A DNA stretch of 64,000 bases from Myrmaecium sp. VS I D KN 1 (lineage: Eukaryota; Ascomycota; Dothideomycetes; Valsariales; Valsariaceae), in contig JADQAV010000002.1 of NCBI GenBank assembly GCA_019775845.1, positions 2,728,001-2,792,000 of the forward strand. Direction: 5' to 3'. The notes under the pieces were generated by a model, which was not told the origin of the DNA, did no database searches, and saw only the letters and a program-made list of their open reading frames with translations. Of the stretch, positions 53,310 to 64,000 are shown piece after piece. Numbering within the stretch: position 1 is the stretch's first letter; every line of letters begins with the position of its first letter. A program made the translations under genes and the position numbers.

Positions 53310-53765
53310 CTTCGCTGGCTATGTGTACTGTGGACGCCGACCTGGATGGGCTTCCTGACGGAGTGTCGGTGGTGAGATCTGCCGATCCTTTAGGGCTGAC
53401 GGGAACTGACAGAAGGATAAGCCTTGGCATAAACCTCCTACCGCGCCGGCTTTACGAGGCTGTGACCCTGAGAACCTCCCATAATGAAAGTAGCTGCCTA
53501 CATGATATTTTCATAGTTATTAATTATCTAACGCAAGGCAATATACTCTAGTAACAGGTACTCTCCCTTCGCATCCCTGACTGCTGGATTCGAGACAGCT
53601 TATATGATACATTGAAACGCCACTTTATGCTGGGCTCTCGATAAGAATGTGAATTTCAAGCACTGCAATAGTTAAACTGTACCTATCTAATTGGCCCATG
53701 TCAAGATTTTGATCGACGCATCCACGCCTGCTATTCACTACACGAAGCAAATGGTATCATTCAAA
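53310..53765. other. Intergenic region upstream of the nine-exon regulator
   Basis: Promoter of the minus-strand regulator and 3' flank of the UDP-glucose pyrophosphorylase gene. AT-rich near 53500-53760. No gene seen. Confidence 0.5.
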
Positions 53766-55617
53766 TCAATGCTCCAACAACCTCAGGCTTCCCTGGACTA
53801 CCACGTTCTCCAGGATTGATCCAGGAGGGATATCGATGGTGCTACCCTCGGTGGCAACGATGATGACGGTTCCCTTGAGCACAACACCTCTACCAAGGTT
53901 GACCGCACCAGTAATGGTAAGGTGGTCCAATTCCAAAATCTTTGGAATGCTAGGGATACGTGCTTGGAAGCTAGAGACTTTCTTGAAGTCACTGCCAAGC
54001 TTGATGAGCGGTGCAGGTCCAAACCGGTTGGGGTCCATGATCAGTTGACCATGTTGCAGGGTGTACAAGTCAGACTTGACGAGCATCAGATCAGAGCAAG
54101 TCTTGACGGGCAGGAAGCGTCTGCGAGGAACGTTGACACCGTGGGCATTGTTGAAGTGCTTGATAGCAGCGCCAACAGCTGTTTCAAGTTGAAGAACGGA
54201 GATATCAGCCTCGCCCTTCTTGTCCGCAGGGATGGATTTCTCATTAGGGATGATCTCCATAGACAGCTCATTGTTCTCAACAACACGCTTAATCGCCTTC
54301 AAATCCATCCAGATGTTGTTCGTATTGAAGTACTTGAACTTCTTGATGGACTTGAATTCATTCACGTGCTCCTTGGGCACTTGTGCGATTTCAAGAAGGC
54401 GAACGGAACCCTCGTAGTCGATAATCGTACCACCCTTAACATCGGCCTTAGTCTTGTCTGTCAGCTCCATGATGTACTCAGCTTTGGAGTCAACCATGTG
54501 CTGAAGAATACGCAAGTCAACCACGGCTCCAAGGTTATCAGCGTTGGACAAGAAGATAATCTCGATGCCCTTCTCGATCAACTTATCGAGAATGCCCGAG
54601 TTGTAAAGTGACTCAAAGACGTCACCGTGTCCAGGAGGGTACCAGTTGGCAATGTCAGAATCAGCGGACTTTGGGGCGGGAAGGAGCGAGTCCTTTAGGA
54701 TACGAGGGTACTTGGACTGGTTGAAGGTCATGATGTCGATGTTGTGACCTTCGTATTTCTTGATGATGTTGGCGGTGTCGGAGTCCGTGTTGAAGGAGTT
54801 CATCAGCACGAAAGGAACGTTAACGTTGTAGGTGCGGTTGAGGTATTCGATTTGGCGGACAGAGAGGTCGAGGAAAGACATGCCATCCCGAACTTCGATG
54901 ACAGACTTAGGTCCAACACAGCCCATGGAAGTACCAAGACCACCGTTCAGCTTGACAACGGCCAGCTTGTTCAAGTACTCGACAGCCTCAGCGTCTGGCA
55001 GGTCAGTATATGCGACAACCTGCTCAGGCTTAGGCGGCGCAATGCGGTTCCAATCAATTGTGGTCCCCTTGGCTCTGTCGTTGAGATATCTCCTGAAAAG
55101 GGCGAAGAAGTTGTCCATCTCCGTCTCAAATCTCTGTCGCTCCATCAGTATGCTGACATGTGGCTGCGGAATGGTCGTCGTACCTTCTTCTCGTTCGGAT
55201 CCTTGACCGTATCGGTCAGGGCATTCAGTGCATTGCGCATCTGAGAGGCCGCAATGTTCGTCGAGGTGTTCTCGAAAGCCTGCATACGACACATGAGTAA
55301 CTAGTCTTCGAACAAACGCAAGACGTGCGGAGTGAGGGGGAATGCTCTGAAGCTCGTGGGCGAGGACACGTTCGCAGCAGCAACGCAACGGAACGGAGCC
55401 ATATGCACGAAACTACGCACATCGGACAGACTGGGAAGCCTGGAAGGGGGAAGCAGCCCGGAGGTTGCATGAGCGACCTTGCCGTCTCGAGGTCACTTAC
55501 CATGTGCGACTGGGTCTTCCCGTGGTGCTTGCGGGCAAACTCCTCAGCGTCGCCATTTCCGCCAGCTGAAGGGGGCTTCAGATGCGTGGGGATTGCGTCC
55601 TTGAGCTTGGAGGCCAT
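53766..55617 (-). CDS. galF: UTP-glucose-1-phosphate uridylyltransferase (3 exons)
   Basis: Exons 55617-55501, 55279-55184 and 55139-53766 join in phase 0 to 528 aa, close to Aspergillus GalF/Ugp1 (about 515 aa). The nucleotide-binding loop [16 protein letters not shown] starts at about residue 135, and [16 protein letters not shown] and [18 protein letters not shown] follow in the order of the UGP family. The C-terminal left-handed beta-helix ([24 protein letters not shown]) mediates oligomerisation in fungal enzymes. The enzyme makes UDP-glucose in the cytosol for wall glucans, glycogen, trehalose and galactose metabolism. Residues 30-42 ([15 protein letters not shown]) are a regulatory-type N-terminal segment. 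Symbol by analogy with Aspergillus. High confidence. Confidence 0.95.
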
Positions 55618-57319
55618 TGTAGCTGGGATGGAAACTTGCTGGTGAGTGAGGGGCTGTGTGTGGAGAGAAGGGGGAGACGGTGTGTTTAAGGGGAAGTGAT
55701 TGAGCGGGAGAAAGGAGAGATGTTAGTTGGTTTTATTCAGGGTTGGCCATGGCAGCATTGGTCACGATGCACCGACGTAATTCCATGCACTTGGAAGTGA
55801 GGGGTGCACAAGCTCACCGAGTGGGTCCAGCCGAGCAGCACCTTCCCAACCACGCGAAGTGGATGGAAGTCTGAGGAGGGATGCGGCCACCACTTCAATC
55901 GGCTTGGCTGTAAGATATCGTTTTGAGACATCGTAATGTATGCAAAATTACGTGCTACTAAGTACTAGCACTAGGCAGTGCTATACCTGCCTACTATGCA
56001 AGTCCTACCTTGTGTACATTCCCCTACAGCAAATATCGACCGTGGCAGGTTGGGGGAAGAGAAGTCGGACAAGAATACAAAGAGCGGTGCGGTCAGTCCC
56101 CCTAGGTCTTCCATACATTATCTCCCACCAGTGCCTGTGCGCCAGCAAGGCGAACGTGTCCAGAGCAAAGGCCGGCATAGGTCGTTGCAGTTCCGCTAGA
56201 GGTGGGGGCATGCCCTTGGATAGGGGGTGATCAAACCACGTACAGCCTAGATTGTACGAGCATGGAGTCCGATGTGAAGTGGTATAGTATAATACAGTAT
56301 AATACACAAACCCCACCAGGTTGAGCACGGTCAACCAATTTCTTCAGCCTTCCATGTTCCGCTCGAGTTGATGGCGAATTGGCTCACTCATCACTCCTCC
56401 ATGCATCTTCCGCGGTCTGTTCATCCTGTGCAATATCATGCTGCCTTACGCCCGTTCCGAAGGTATTGTAAGTGGCAACATCTTGTGGCGACGAGACGGG
56501 AGAGAAGAGGAAGGCTGGCTGCACACCAGACCGAAACTGCTCAAAGGTCATCGGGATCGGCTGTGGATGACGCTACTCCAGTCCAACCGCAGTAGTTCTT
56601 TTCAACCGCTTTTATGTGGCTTGACCTCTGGAGTAACCCCATTATTTTACTCCATAGGTAATCGCAACTGCGGGCGATGACGATGAGCTCTCAGAGCTTG
56701 ACCTACAGTTTGGGTCTGTAGAATAGGTACGCCAGTGCCCGCGCCCATGTCCATTAAATCGTCTTCACAGGGCGTGAATCATTAAATGGTTTTGAATAGC
56801 AAATGCGATCTAGGTACGGTTAGGACTTGACGAAGTATAGTTTTCACTCAGGTATTTATTACGAAGCGGGTCTGTCGTTCATGAAGTGGAAACGAAACCG
56901 GAATTTTGCTATACAGAAATAGTGGGTTTCATGATATGACACGTTGAACTGTATGGATCCTACACCTGCAGGTTCTATGTGTTCAAGTGTGCTCATCTCC
57001 CCATATGTATGTAGGATCATGTCTCAATGAGGCTGGCGGAATGTGAGCCACTCCACGCCCTGTGGCTGAATCGCAACCGAATGGACCTCCTGTTTTATCC
57101 TCCCGACATCCAGCCGATGCAGTTAGAAATCAATATTCAACGGAGCCGGTATATAAAGCTATGTTATTGGGCACGAATCAACAGTCCGCCTCTGGATCCG
57201 CGATTGCGTGGTGTTGCTTACAATAGGCTCAACCGCCGCACCGGGAAGATTTCATAAGATTGAGGTTCTAGATTGGAGACCTCAGCTATGAGCTGACTGC
57301 TCACCTTCCTGTTCAAGTC
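55618..57319. other. 1.7-kb intergenic region
   Basis: Promoter and leader of the UDP-glucose pyrophosphorylase gene and 3' flank of the FolB gene. Short frames only; AT-rich at 56750-57000. No gene or RNA recognised. Confidence 0.55.
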
Positions 57320-58166
57320 CTATTCGAACGTCCTGTATATCTCAATGGATGGCGCTTCTGCCAATGGGACGGCTACCGGCTTCTCCACCCTGATTCTGAC
57401 ATTTGCACCTGGTGACTGTTGGTCGATAAATCCCTCTCTTAGTTGCAACGCCAGCGCTTCCACTAAGGACTCGATTGTCTCAAAGGAGGAGCCTTCAATT
57501 GCCTATCGAGTGTCGTCAGCTGCTGTTCACGAAAAGCATAACTCGCCATCTTACCTCGACCAATATTCTCTCGGCCGTGGTATATGCATCCGAAACCTCT
57601 CCGTCCCGCAAACAGTCAATCCACAGATTGGTAATGATAGGTTGCTTGAGAAGGCGCTCATGACTGTTCACCCCAATCAGGCATGGTATGCGGACGTTTC
57701 TGAGATAGAGCACTCTAGACACATCCCCGGTACTGATATTCTTCGAATAGCGCATACCAGCGCCGTCGCCTAACATGCTCCCCTTGGGATAGAAAATATC
57801 AATCTCACAAGCAGCGAGCACAGAGGCATTGGCTGCTGTTCGAAAAGCAGCTTCTTCGACTGCCAGTGCTAGCTGGTAGGTGCTGGACCAACCGGCTTGT
57901 GACAGCTCTTGTACGGCTGAGACGATGTTCTTGCTCATCTTACCGTAGTGGACGGTGCTGCCGTCAACTACGTCGCCTTGAGCAGCCGACTTAAACGATG
58001 AATTCAATGAGAGTGTAACGGATATAGAAACAGGCTGCTCCTTACGCCGCCCCCATACATCAACTCCTGCATTTGCGGTAAGTGCCAAGTTCCGCAGAGA
58101 AACTTTGTCGGCATCATATGGAGAGCTTCGCTCCCATTTTCCTTGGCTAAAAGGGCTTGCGGACAT
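57320..58166 (-). CDS. Tandem dihydroneopterin aldolase (FolB)-like protein (2 exons)
   Basis: Exons 58166-57555 and 57502-57320 join in phase 0 to 264 aa. Two FolB-type tunnelling-fold domains are visible: the first starts DKVSLRNLALTANAGVDVWGR and runs through VSISVTLSL and YGKMSKNIVSAVQEL; the second starts SRVLYLRNVRIPCLIGVNSHERLLKQPIITNLWID and ends with a FETIESLVEALALQLRE helix and a terminal strand (NVRIRVEKP). In fungi, folate synthesis uses a trifunctional protein with fused FolB domains; this free-standing protein is a separate paralogue whose substrate I cannot state. The frame is open 13 codons upstream of ATG 58166 but without an ATG. It shares a 351-base divergent promoter with sti1. 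Confidence 0.8.
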
Positions 58167-58517
58167 CGTGGATGTTGAGAGACCAAACAGTGTCGCTTTT
58201 CCCAATGCGGGGAACGTAATACTGCGAGAAGCAAAGAGAGCCCCGTCGAACTGAATGTTGATTCTTGATTGTTATGTCGAGGTCGGGAGAAGCTCGACAA
58301 TAGAACCAGCTGTTCTTGGAGGGGATTCAGATCGGAGTGTCTACGTGACCTTGGCGCGCGGGGCCTTGTGGGTTGCACTCGCCGACAGGGCCGAAGTTTC
58401 TAGATCACCGTAGCTCTTCCGAGCCAGCAGCATTTCTACCACGCCGTGCCCGCTGCAAGCAAAGTCCTTAGATAATCTGCACCGAACTCTCACAATACCA
58501 CCTGACATTCCCTCACC
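58167..58517. promoter_or_regulatory. Bidirectional promoter FolB/sti1 with a heat-shock-like element
   Basis: 351 bases between divergent starts. GAAGTTTCTAGAT at 58394-58406 reads GAA-n2-TTC-n2-GAt, a near-complete three-unit heat shock element, 112 bases upstream of the sti1 ATG. HSEs are expected for Sti1 genes. Confidence 0.45.
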
Positions 58518-60495
58518 ATGGCGGACGCGTTGAAGGCAGAAGGAAATAAGCTATTCGCCGAGAAGAAGTTCCAGGAATCAATGTACGTGCCCGCACGTCT
58601 CAGCCTTACGGAAATGCAGAGCTGACTCCGTCGCAGCGAGAAATTCACCCAAGCAATTGAGCTCGAGCCCAGCAACCACGTCCTTTACTCCAACCGTTCC
58701 GGCGCCTATGCCTCGCTTAGAGACTTCCAGCATGCATTGGAGGATGCGAACAAAGTAACGGAGCTGAAGCCGGATTGGCCGAAAGGTTGGGGTCGTAAGG
58801 GCGCTGCACTGCACGGTCTGGGGGATCTTGGTAAGCTCAGAAGCCTCATAGATCCACGGTAGCTGATCATACTAACACTTGCATAGTTGGCGCATCCGAC
58901 GCTTACGAAGAGGCCCTCAAGATCGACCCGAACAATGCCCAGGCAAAGTCTGGTCTCGAAGCAGTCAAGCGCGCTATTGAGGCGGAAGCCAGGCAAGATG
59001 GAGCAGCTGCCGACGCTGCTGCGGGCCTGGGAAGCATGTTCAACGACCCTCAGCTCATCCAGAAGCTTGCAAACAATCCTAAGACCAGCGGCCTCCTCGC
59101 CGATGCAGAGTTCATGTCTAAGTTACAGAGAGTGAAGGAGAACCCGAACCTTATTGGGCAGGAGATGAGGGACCCGCGGTTCTTATCTGTCATGAGTGTT
59201 TTGTTGGGCATTGACATGTCCTTCGGTCAACCTCCGGAGGATGCTGCTCAGACCAGCGGACAGACTGAGAAGGAGGAGGATGTTCCTATGCCCGACGCGA
59301 AGCCGGCGGAGCCAGAGAAGCAGCCGGAGCCAGAACCAGAACCAGAGCCGGAAGATGAAGAAGCGATTGCTAAGCGTGAGGCAAAGGCGAAGGCCGACGA
59401 GGAGAAGAGACTGGGAACGGAGAAATACAAGAAGAGGCAATTCGATGAGGCCATAGAGCACTACAGCAAGGCCTGGGAGTTGTATAAGGATATCACATAT
59501 CTCACCAACCTCGGTGCGGCTAAGTTCGAGAAGGGAGACTACGATGGTGCGATCGAGGCATGCCAAACAGCAATTGAGGAGGGCCGCGCAATGCTTGCTG
59601 ACTTCAAACTCATTGCCAAGTAAGTAAACAGTCTCCCCAGATATGGCTAGCTTCCTACTAACCCTCTCCAGGGCATTTGGTCGTATTGGATCGGCTTATG
59701 AGAAGAAGGGCGATCTTGCCAATGCTATTGAGTATTATCAGAGATCTCTCACGGAGCACCGCACACCTGACATCCTCGCCAAGCTCAGAGCTGCTGAGAA
59801 GGCGAAGATCAAGGCTGAGAAGGAAGCCTACATCAACCCAGAGAAGGCGGAAGAGGCGCGCGAGCTGGGCAACGCCAGGTTCAAGGAAGCCGATTGGCCC
59901 GGTGCCGTCGAGGCGTATTCGGAGATGATCAAGCGTTCGCCGGATGACCCGCGCGGCTACTCCAACCGTGCGGCTTGCTTCATCAAACTCTTAAGTTTCC
60001 CCAGCGCTGTTCAGGACTGCGATGAGGCTATCAAGAGAGATCCCAAGTTCATCCGTGCGTACCTGCGCAAGGCTCAAGCCCTTTGCGCTATGCGTGAATA
60101 CAACAAGTGTATCGACGTCTGCACGGAGGCGCTGGAGCACGATGATGGCAAGAACACTCGGGAGATTGAGCAACAACAGCAGAAGGCTCTGCAAGCGCAG
60201 TTCTCTGCTCGCGAGGGTGAGACGGAGCAACAGACCATGGAGAGGATCCAGAAGGACCCAGAGGTAAGGACAACCCGAGCTGCGTCACGCGCGCTTCACG
60301 ATCGCCCGTCCCTATTAGGATGTGATGCTAACATTTGGACAGATTCTGGCTATCCTTCAGGACCCCGTTATGCAGAGTATTCTGCAACAAGCGAAGGACA
60401 ACCCAGCTGCTCTCCAGGAGCACATGAAGAACGCACAGGTCCGCACCAACGTCCAGAAGCTGGTTGCTGCCGGTGTGATTCGCTTGGGGCGATGA
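58518..60495 (+). CDS. sti1: Hsp70/Hsp90 co-chaperone Sti1/Hop (5 exons)
   Basis: Exons 58518-58582, 58637-58830, 58887-59619, 59672-60263 and 60343-60495 join in frame to 578 aa, the normal Sti1 length. Order of parts: TPR1 (residues 1-115, ADALKAEGNKLFAEKKF), DP1 (about 130-195, FNDPQLIQKLANNP), an EPEPEPEPEPED linker (about 240), TPR2A (about 258-380, EKRLGTEKYKKRQFDEAIEHYSK), TPR2B (about 390-510, EARELGNARFKEADW) and DP2 (about 525-575, ILAILQDPVMQSILQQA). The TPR clamps bind the C-terminal EEVD ends of Hsp70 and Hsp90 and pass clients between them in the cytosol. The first intron is only 54 bases. A heat-shock-like element lies upstream. Very sure. Confidence 0.96.
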
Positions 60496-61192
60496 GCGTG
60501 TGCGCCTGAAGCTGGAGCGGTGGCGATCTAGAGAGGACGCGGTGTTCATGGATGTCATGCGTTTCACGAATCCCTTCTTCATAGCACAGCGGCATATATA
60601 GTACTTTAGTAGTCTTCTCTAATGATACAATTCTTTTGGTTGATGACACTACACACGAGCTTCTTATCGATGGTAAAATTTAGCCCTCGCCACCGCTGCA
60701 TGTTGGCCTGTCGGCAAGCACGGCATCGGCCTTCGGCCTGCGGCTTCAAATGGATTGCTGGCATTGAATTGCGTGGTGGTAGTCCGACTCTATAATCCGT
60801 ACCTAGGAACACCAAACGCAACGCTGCCGTGCCTCCTTGATGGTTCATTCCACCCCGTACTCATGCGCCTACCTCTGCATGCCGACGGTTTGACGGCCCG
60901 CGGCAAGCACGAGAGCACCCTCATTGCGACTCGGTAGCGGCGGTGACGACAGGGTCCCGCTATGGGCACCTGCTGCCTCAAACGGCGGGGAATTGACAGG
61001 GGATCGCCGGCTAATGGACAGCGCCTCCGGGGGGGGGGGCGCTGCTGACAGGTGACTGGCGAGCTCCTTTGACAGAGCTCCGTCCCTTTTTCTCAGCAAC
61101 CCACTCACACTCCCTATGCTCTCCCCTCCGATCCTCTCGTTGCCAGAGATTGTGTCTGCGCGGGCAAGTTAGAAGTACGCTTTCCCAGGGCC
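60496..61192. other. Intergenic region upstream of the MFS gene
   Basis: 3' flank of sti1 and promoter of the MFS gene at 61193, with a run of G at about 61029-61038. No gene seen. Confidence 0.5.
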
Positions 61193-63531
61193 ATGGCGGA
61201 GCGACGTCTTCCGGTGCAGCAATTGATTATCTTATGTACGTGGACGATATACAAGTTTACCATCGGATTTATGCTCCCTCACCGCACCCTGCGCTCATAT
61301 GCATCGCCTTGCTGACACCGTGATTGTGGGTTGTACGCAGCAATATGCCGCTTCGCAGAGCCACTGGCCTTGACCTCCGTCTTCCCCTACCTCCCGGAAA
61401 TGATTGAGAGCTTCGGCGTGGGGAAGAACGCGATCGCGAAATGGGCCGGCCTCACGTCCTCGGTCTTCTCGCTGGCGCAGTGCCTGACGGCCATCTTCTG
61501 GGGCCGGCTCTCGGACAGGTTTGGCAGGAAGCCGATCATCTTGATTGGCCTGATCAACACCATGATCACCGGCCTGATCTGGGGCTTTTCGACTTCCTTG
61601 CCCATGGCGATCACCGCTCGCGCGCTCGCGGGAGCCGGTACCGGGAATGTAGGGATGGGCAAAAGACTTTCATGATTTTCTGGCTGATGGTGGTGTGTCA
61701 GGTAGGCATCTTGCGGACGGTTGTGGCGGAGTTATGTCCATGGAAAGTGAGTGCGTTCATCAAGAGCTTCCCTCAGCCTTCGGCTCAGATCGTTGAGACT
61801 AACCAAATTTCCAGGAGTTGCAACCTCGGGCTTTCAGCATCATGCCGCTGGTATATAACGTAGGCAGCATTGTCGGCCCGGTAAGGCTTACAACTTCAGC
61901 CCGAGTCTCAAGCCTATCTAAGATCGAGTTCTAACGTTCACATAGGCCTTTGGTGGTGCTCTAGCCAATCCACTTGGCAGGACCCCCAGTGATCCGCCCG
62001 GCAAACGTTTCCTCGAACGATTCCCTTACGCGCTTCCCAACTTGGTATGCGCTTGTATCTTTCTGATCGGGATCACCGTGGGCTTCCTATTCTTAAAGGT
62101 AAGGGATATGATCATCACACATACGGCTGTGGAAACTGAGTATCACCCTGGCAGGAAACACACATCACGCGTCGAGATCGATTCGACCCTGGCTTAGCCC
62201 TGGGTACGAAGATTGTGAATGCACTGGCCTCGCCTATACGCAAAGCAAAGAACCAGTTGCGAGGCGCCAAAGGACAAGAGGTCGAGCCATTGTTGAGGGA
62301 GTCAACTGCGACCGACTTCCAAGTGCCTCGAGCTGCTCCTGTAGATGAGGAGTCGGATGCACGAAAATCGAAAGGAGTTCATCACGAGACTGAAGCGTCA
62401 CCAAGTTTCAAGGAAGTTCTTACCGCCCAAACATGCACGAACTTGCTGATATACGCTCTTCTCGCATTCTACACGATGGCCTTCGATCAAGTACTTCCCG
62501 TCTTTATGCATCATCCGGTGCAAAGCCCGACAGATCCTCGTATCAATCTGCCCTTGAAATTTTCTGGGGGCTACGGGATTGACTCTTCCCGCATTGGGTT
62601 CCTCTTCACCATGAACGGCATATTCGGAATGTGTTTCCAGCTGTTGATATTTCCACCAACAGCTCAACGATTCGGGGTCCTTCGTTGCCTTCGAATTTGC
62701 TTCATCATCTATCCTCTTCTCTTTCTCCTTACGCCTTTCAGCGCACTCCTTCCCAACACTGCCGATCGAGAGATTGCCATGTTCATCATCATGCTTTTCA
62801 AGGCTGGCTTGTCGTCTTTCGCCTTCCCCTGCAGTACCATCCTGTTGACGAACTCCGCGAGCTCGCTCCGGATTCTGGGGACACTGAACGGGATCGCCAC
62901 AAGCGCTGCTGCGATCTGCCGTGCCGCCGGCCCAGCGTTGACGGGCGCAGTCTTCACCCTCGGCGTGGAGCGTGGATACGTCATCGCACCGTTCTGGCTG
63001 CTCGCGGCCGTATCTATGGTCGCCATTATACCAGCCTTCATAGTCAAGGAAGAGGATGGATTCGGCGACGACGAAGGCATCGACGCACCGGACTCCGACG
63101 AGTACTATTGCTCAGGCAAAAGTATCGATGGATCCATGAACCAGGCCGGAGCAACTCCTTCGCCAGCCTATTCCACGAAGGATGGTGACAGCGAGTCAGA
63201 ATCGGAGTACGGCATGCCTGGCCCGCTCCTGAGCCGGACCACCACCGCCTCGACGGTATCGCTGGGGGAGGACTCGGACGGATCCGAAACCGAGGGTCCC
63301 CGGAGCGATCGTGATTGGGACGCGGAATATCCGGACCACCGGCACGCGTTGGTCGTCTCGGGCAGCGCCAGTTCGGGCGGGATGCAGCGTCCGCCGCCGA
63401 TGCGGCGGCATAGGAAGCCCCGGCGGATGTCCTCGGTCCCTATCGGCTTGGGATCTGGCTTCCGCCGGCTTAGTTCGAATTTGGGGCAGTCGATGAGTGG
63501 ATATGGGACTGGGACGTCGTGGGGTGGATGA
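61193..63531 (+). CDS. MFS transporter of the DHA1/zinc-induced-facilitator-like type (6 exons)
   Basis: Exons 61193-61235, 61341-61648, 61702-61746, 61815-61880, 61946-62098 and 62155-63531 all join in frame to 663 aa. The first exon codes only 14 residues and joins to give LIIL/SICRFAEPLALTSVFPYLPEMI, the conserved first helix of this subfamily (yeast YCR023C relatives). Motif A is GRLSDRFGRKP (about residue 90). VGILRTVVAEL, ELQPRAFSIMPLVYNVGSIVGPAFGGALANP and a second six-helix half follow, giving 12 helices by about residue 495. A long inter-half loop (about 265-320) and an acidic, Ser-rich tail of about 160 residues are cytosolic. Members export drugs or small metabolites at the plasma or vacuolar membrane; the substrate here is unknown. 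Confidence 0.9.
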
Positions 63532-64000
63532 GCGGTTGTTTGGATGTCTGTCTGTGTTTTGTGAGAACGATCGGTGGGAAGATGGGAGTCGGGGTCACGG
63601 TTGCGCGCGGGAGAAAACCGGTGTGGCGTGGAGGAGAGGGAAGATTTCTGGAAGTGGCATTTTGGTTACGTCTCGAGATTGTACATATACACACTTGAAG
63701 CTTTTGGGGTTTTCATAGATTCGGGCACCGGTGTGCAAAACAGGAGGCTCGTAGATACTTTGGTCCTCGAGAAAGGACATATGGCGTCTGCAGTATCTAG
63801 CCTCGAAATGGGGCGGCAAGCGATTTACGGATACAAAGCCACTCGCAAGGAGAAAAGAAAACGCAAAGCCACCGCGCTGAAAGGAATATGTAGCTATGTG
63901 GTTGGTTTGGAAGAGGATGTACCCAAAATACTCTTTTGCTGCTTGAGGGATTGGAATCCCTTCCTTTCTTTGCGCAGCCTCGCACTCCTACGCCCCCCCA
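63532..64000. other. 3' flank of the MFS gene to the window edge
   Basis: No supported gene; minus-strand frames of 60-75 codons show no motif. Any gene here would extend beyond the window. Confidence 0.5.

Noticed and set aside
1-64000. Transposons, retroelements or virus-derived sequence
   Set aside because: No reverse transcriptase, integrase, transposase or capsid-like frame, no long terminal repeats and no AT-rich degenerate block typical of repeat-induced mutation were seen.

Overview
The window is nuclear DNA of a filamentous ascomycete (Pezizomycotina). The genes suggest a member of the Eurotiomycetes, but nothing here fixes the genus. Supporting signs are short spliceosomal introns (about 45-100 nt) with CTAAC/CTGAC-type branch sites, three Zn(II)2Cys6 transcription factors, GPI-anchored small secreted proteins, a Dal5-type permease and clear fungal housekeeping orthologues (Sti1, UDP-glucose pyrophosphorylase, Ara2, CnxG, a CYT-4/Dss1-type RNB nuclease). 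I see no retroelement, DNA transposon, CRISPR array or tRNA. One 29-base run of N sits between poly-T and a TTC repeat.

Layout. 1-9.5 kb: the 3' part of a disordered protein, a 703-aa low-complexity acidic/RGG protein and a single-pass membrane protein, separated by long pyrimidine-rich leaders. 9.5-24 kb: D-arabinose dehydrogenase (ara2-like), a small GPI protein with a duplicated C-x-P-x2-DHW-x-C module, a Zn2Cys6 regulator, a Dal5-family permease and, divergent from it, a cytosolic GH31 glycosidase, then a second GPI protein. The regulator, permease and GH31 enzyme look like a small sugar-utilisation cluster; the promoter between permease and enzyme carries two CGG/CCG inverted repeats. 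24-33 kb is gene-poor and holds a U2 snRNA gene that appears to be split by a spliceosomal intron, plus a propeller-like protein ending in a CaaX box. 33-45 kb: a TRP/FLC-type membrane protein, a FYVE-RING protein with two SUMO-interaction-like motifs, and a second Zn2Cys6 factor that needs a GC-AG intron. 45-64 kb: mitochondrial RNB nuclease divergent from the molybdopterin synthase small subunit, a nine-exon Zn2Cys6 factor, UDP-glucose pyrophosphorylase, a tandem FolB protein divergent from the Hsp90 co-chaperone Sti1, and an MFS transporter.

Most multi-exon models were built by hand from splice signals and reading-frame continuity. Almost every junction closes in frame. The one exception is the third junction of the factor at 13.3-15.8 kb, which is off by one base and is reported as a finding. 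The most unusual observation is the intron-bearing U2 snRNA, where splicing would place an A at the position just upstream of the branch-recognition sequence that is normally G.
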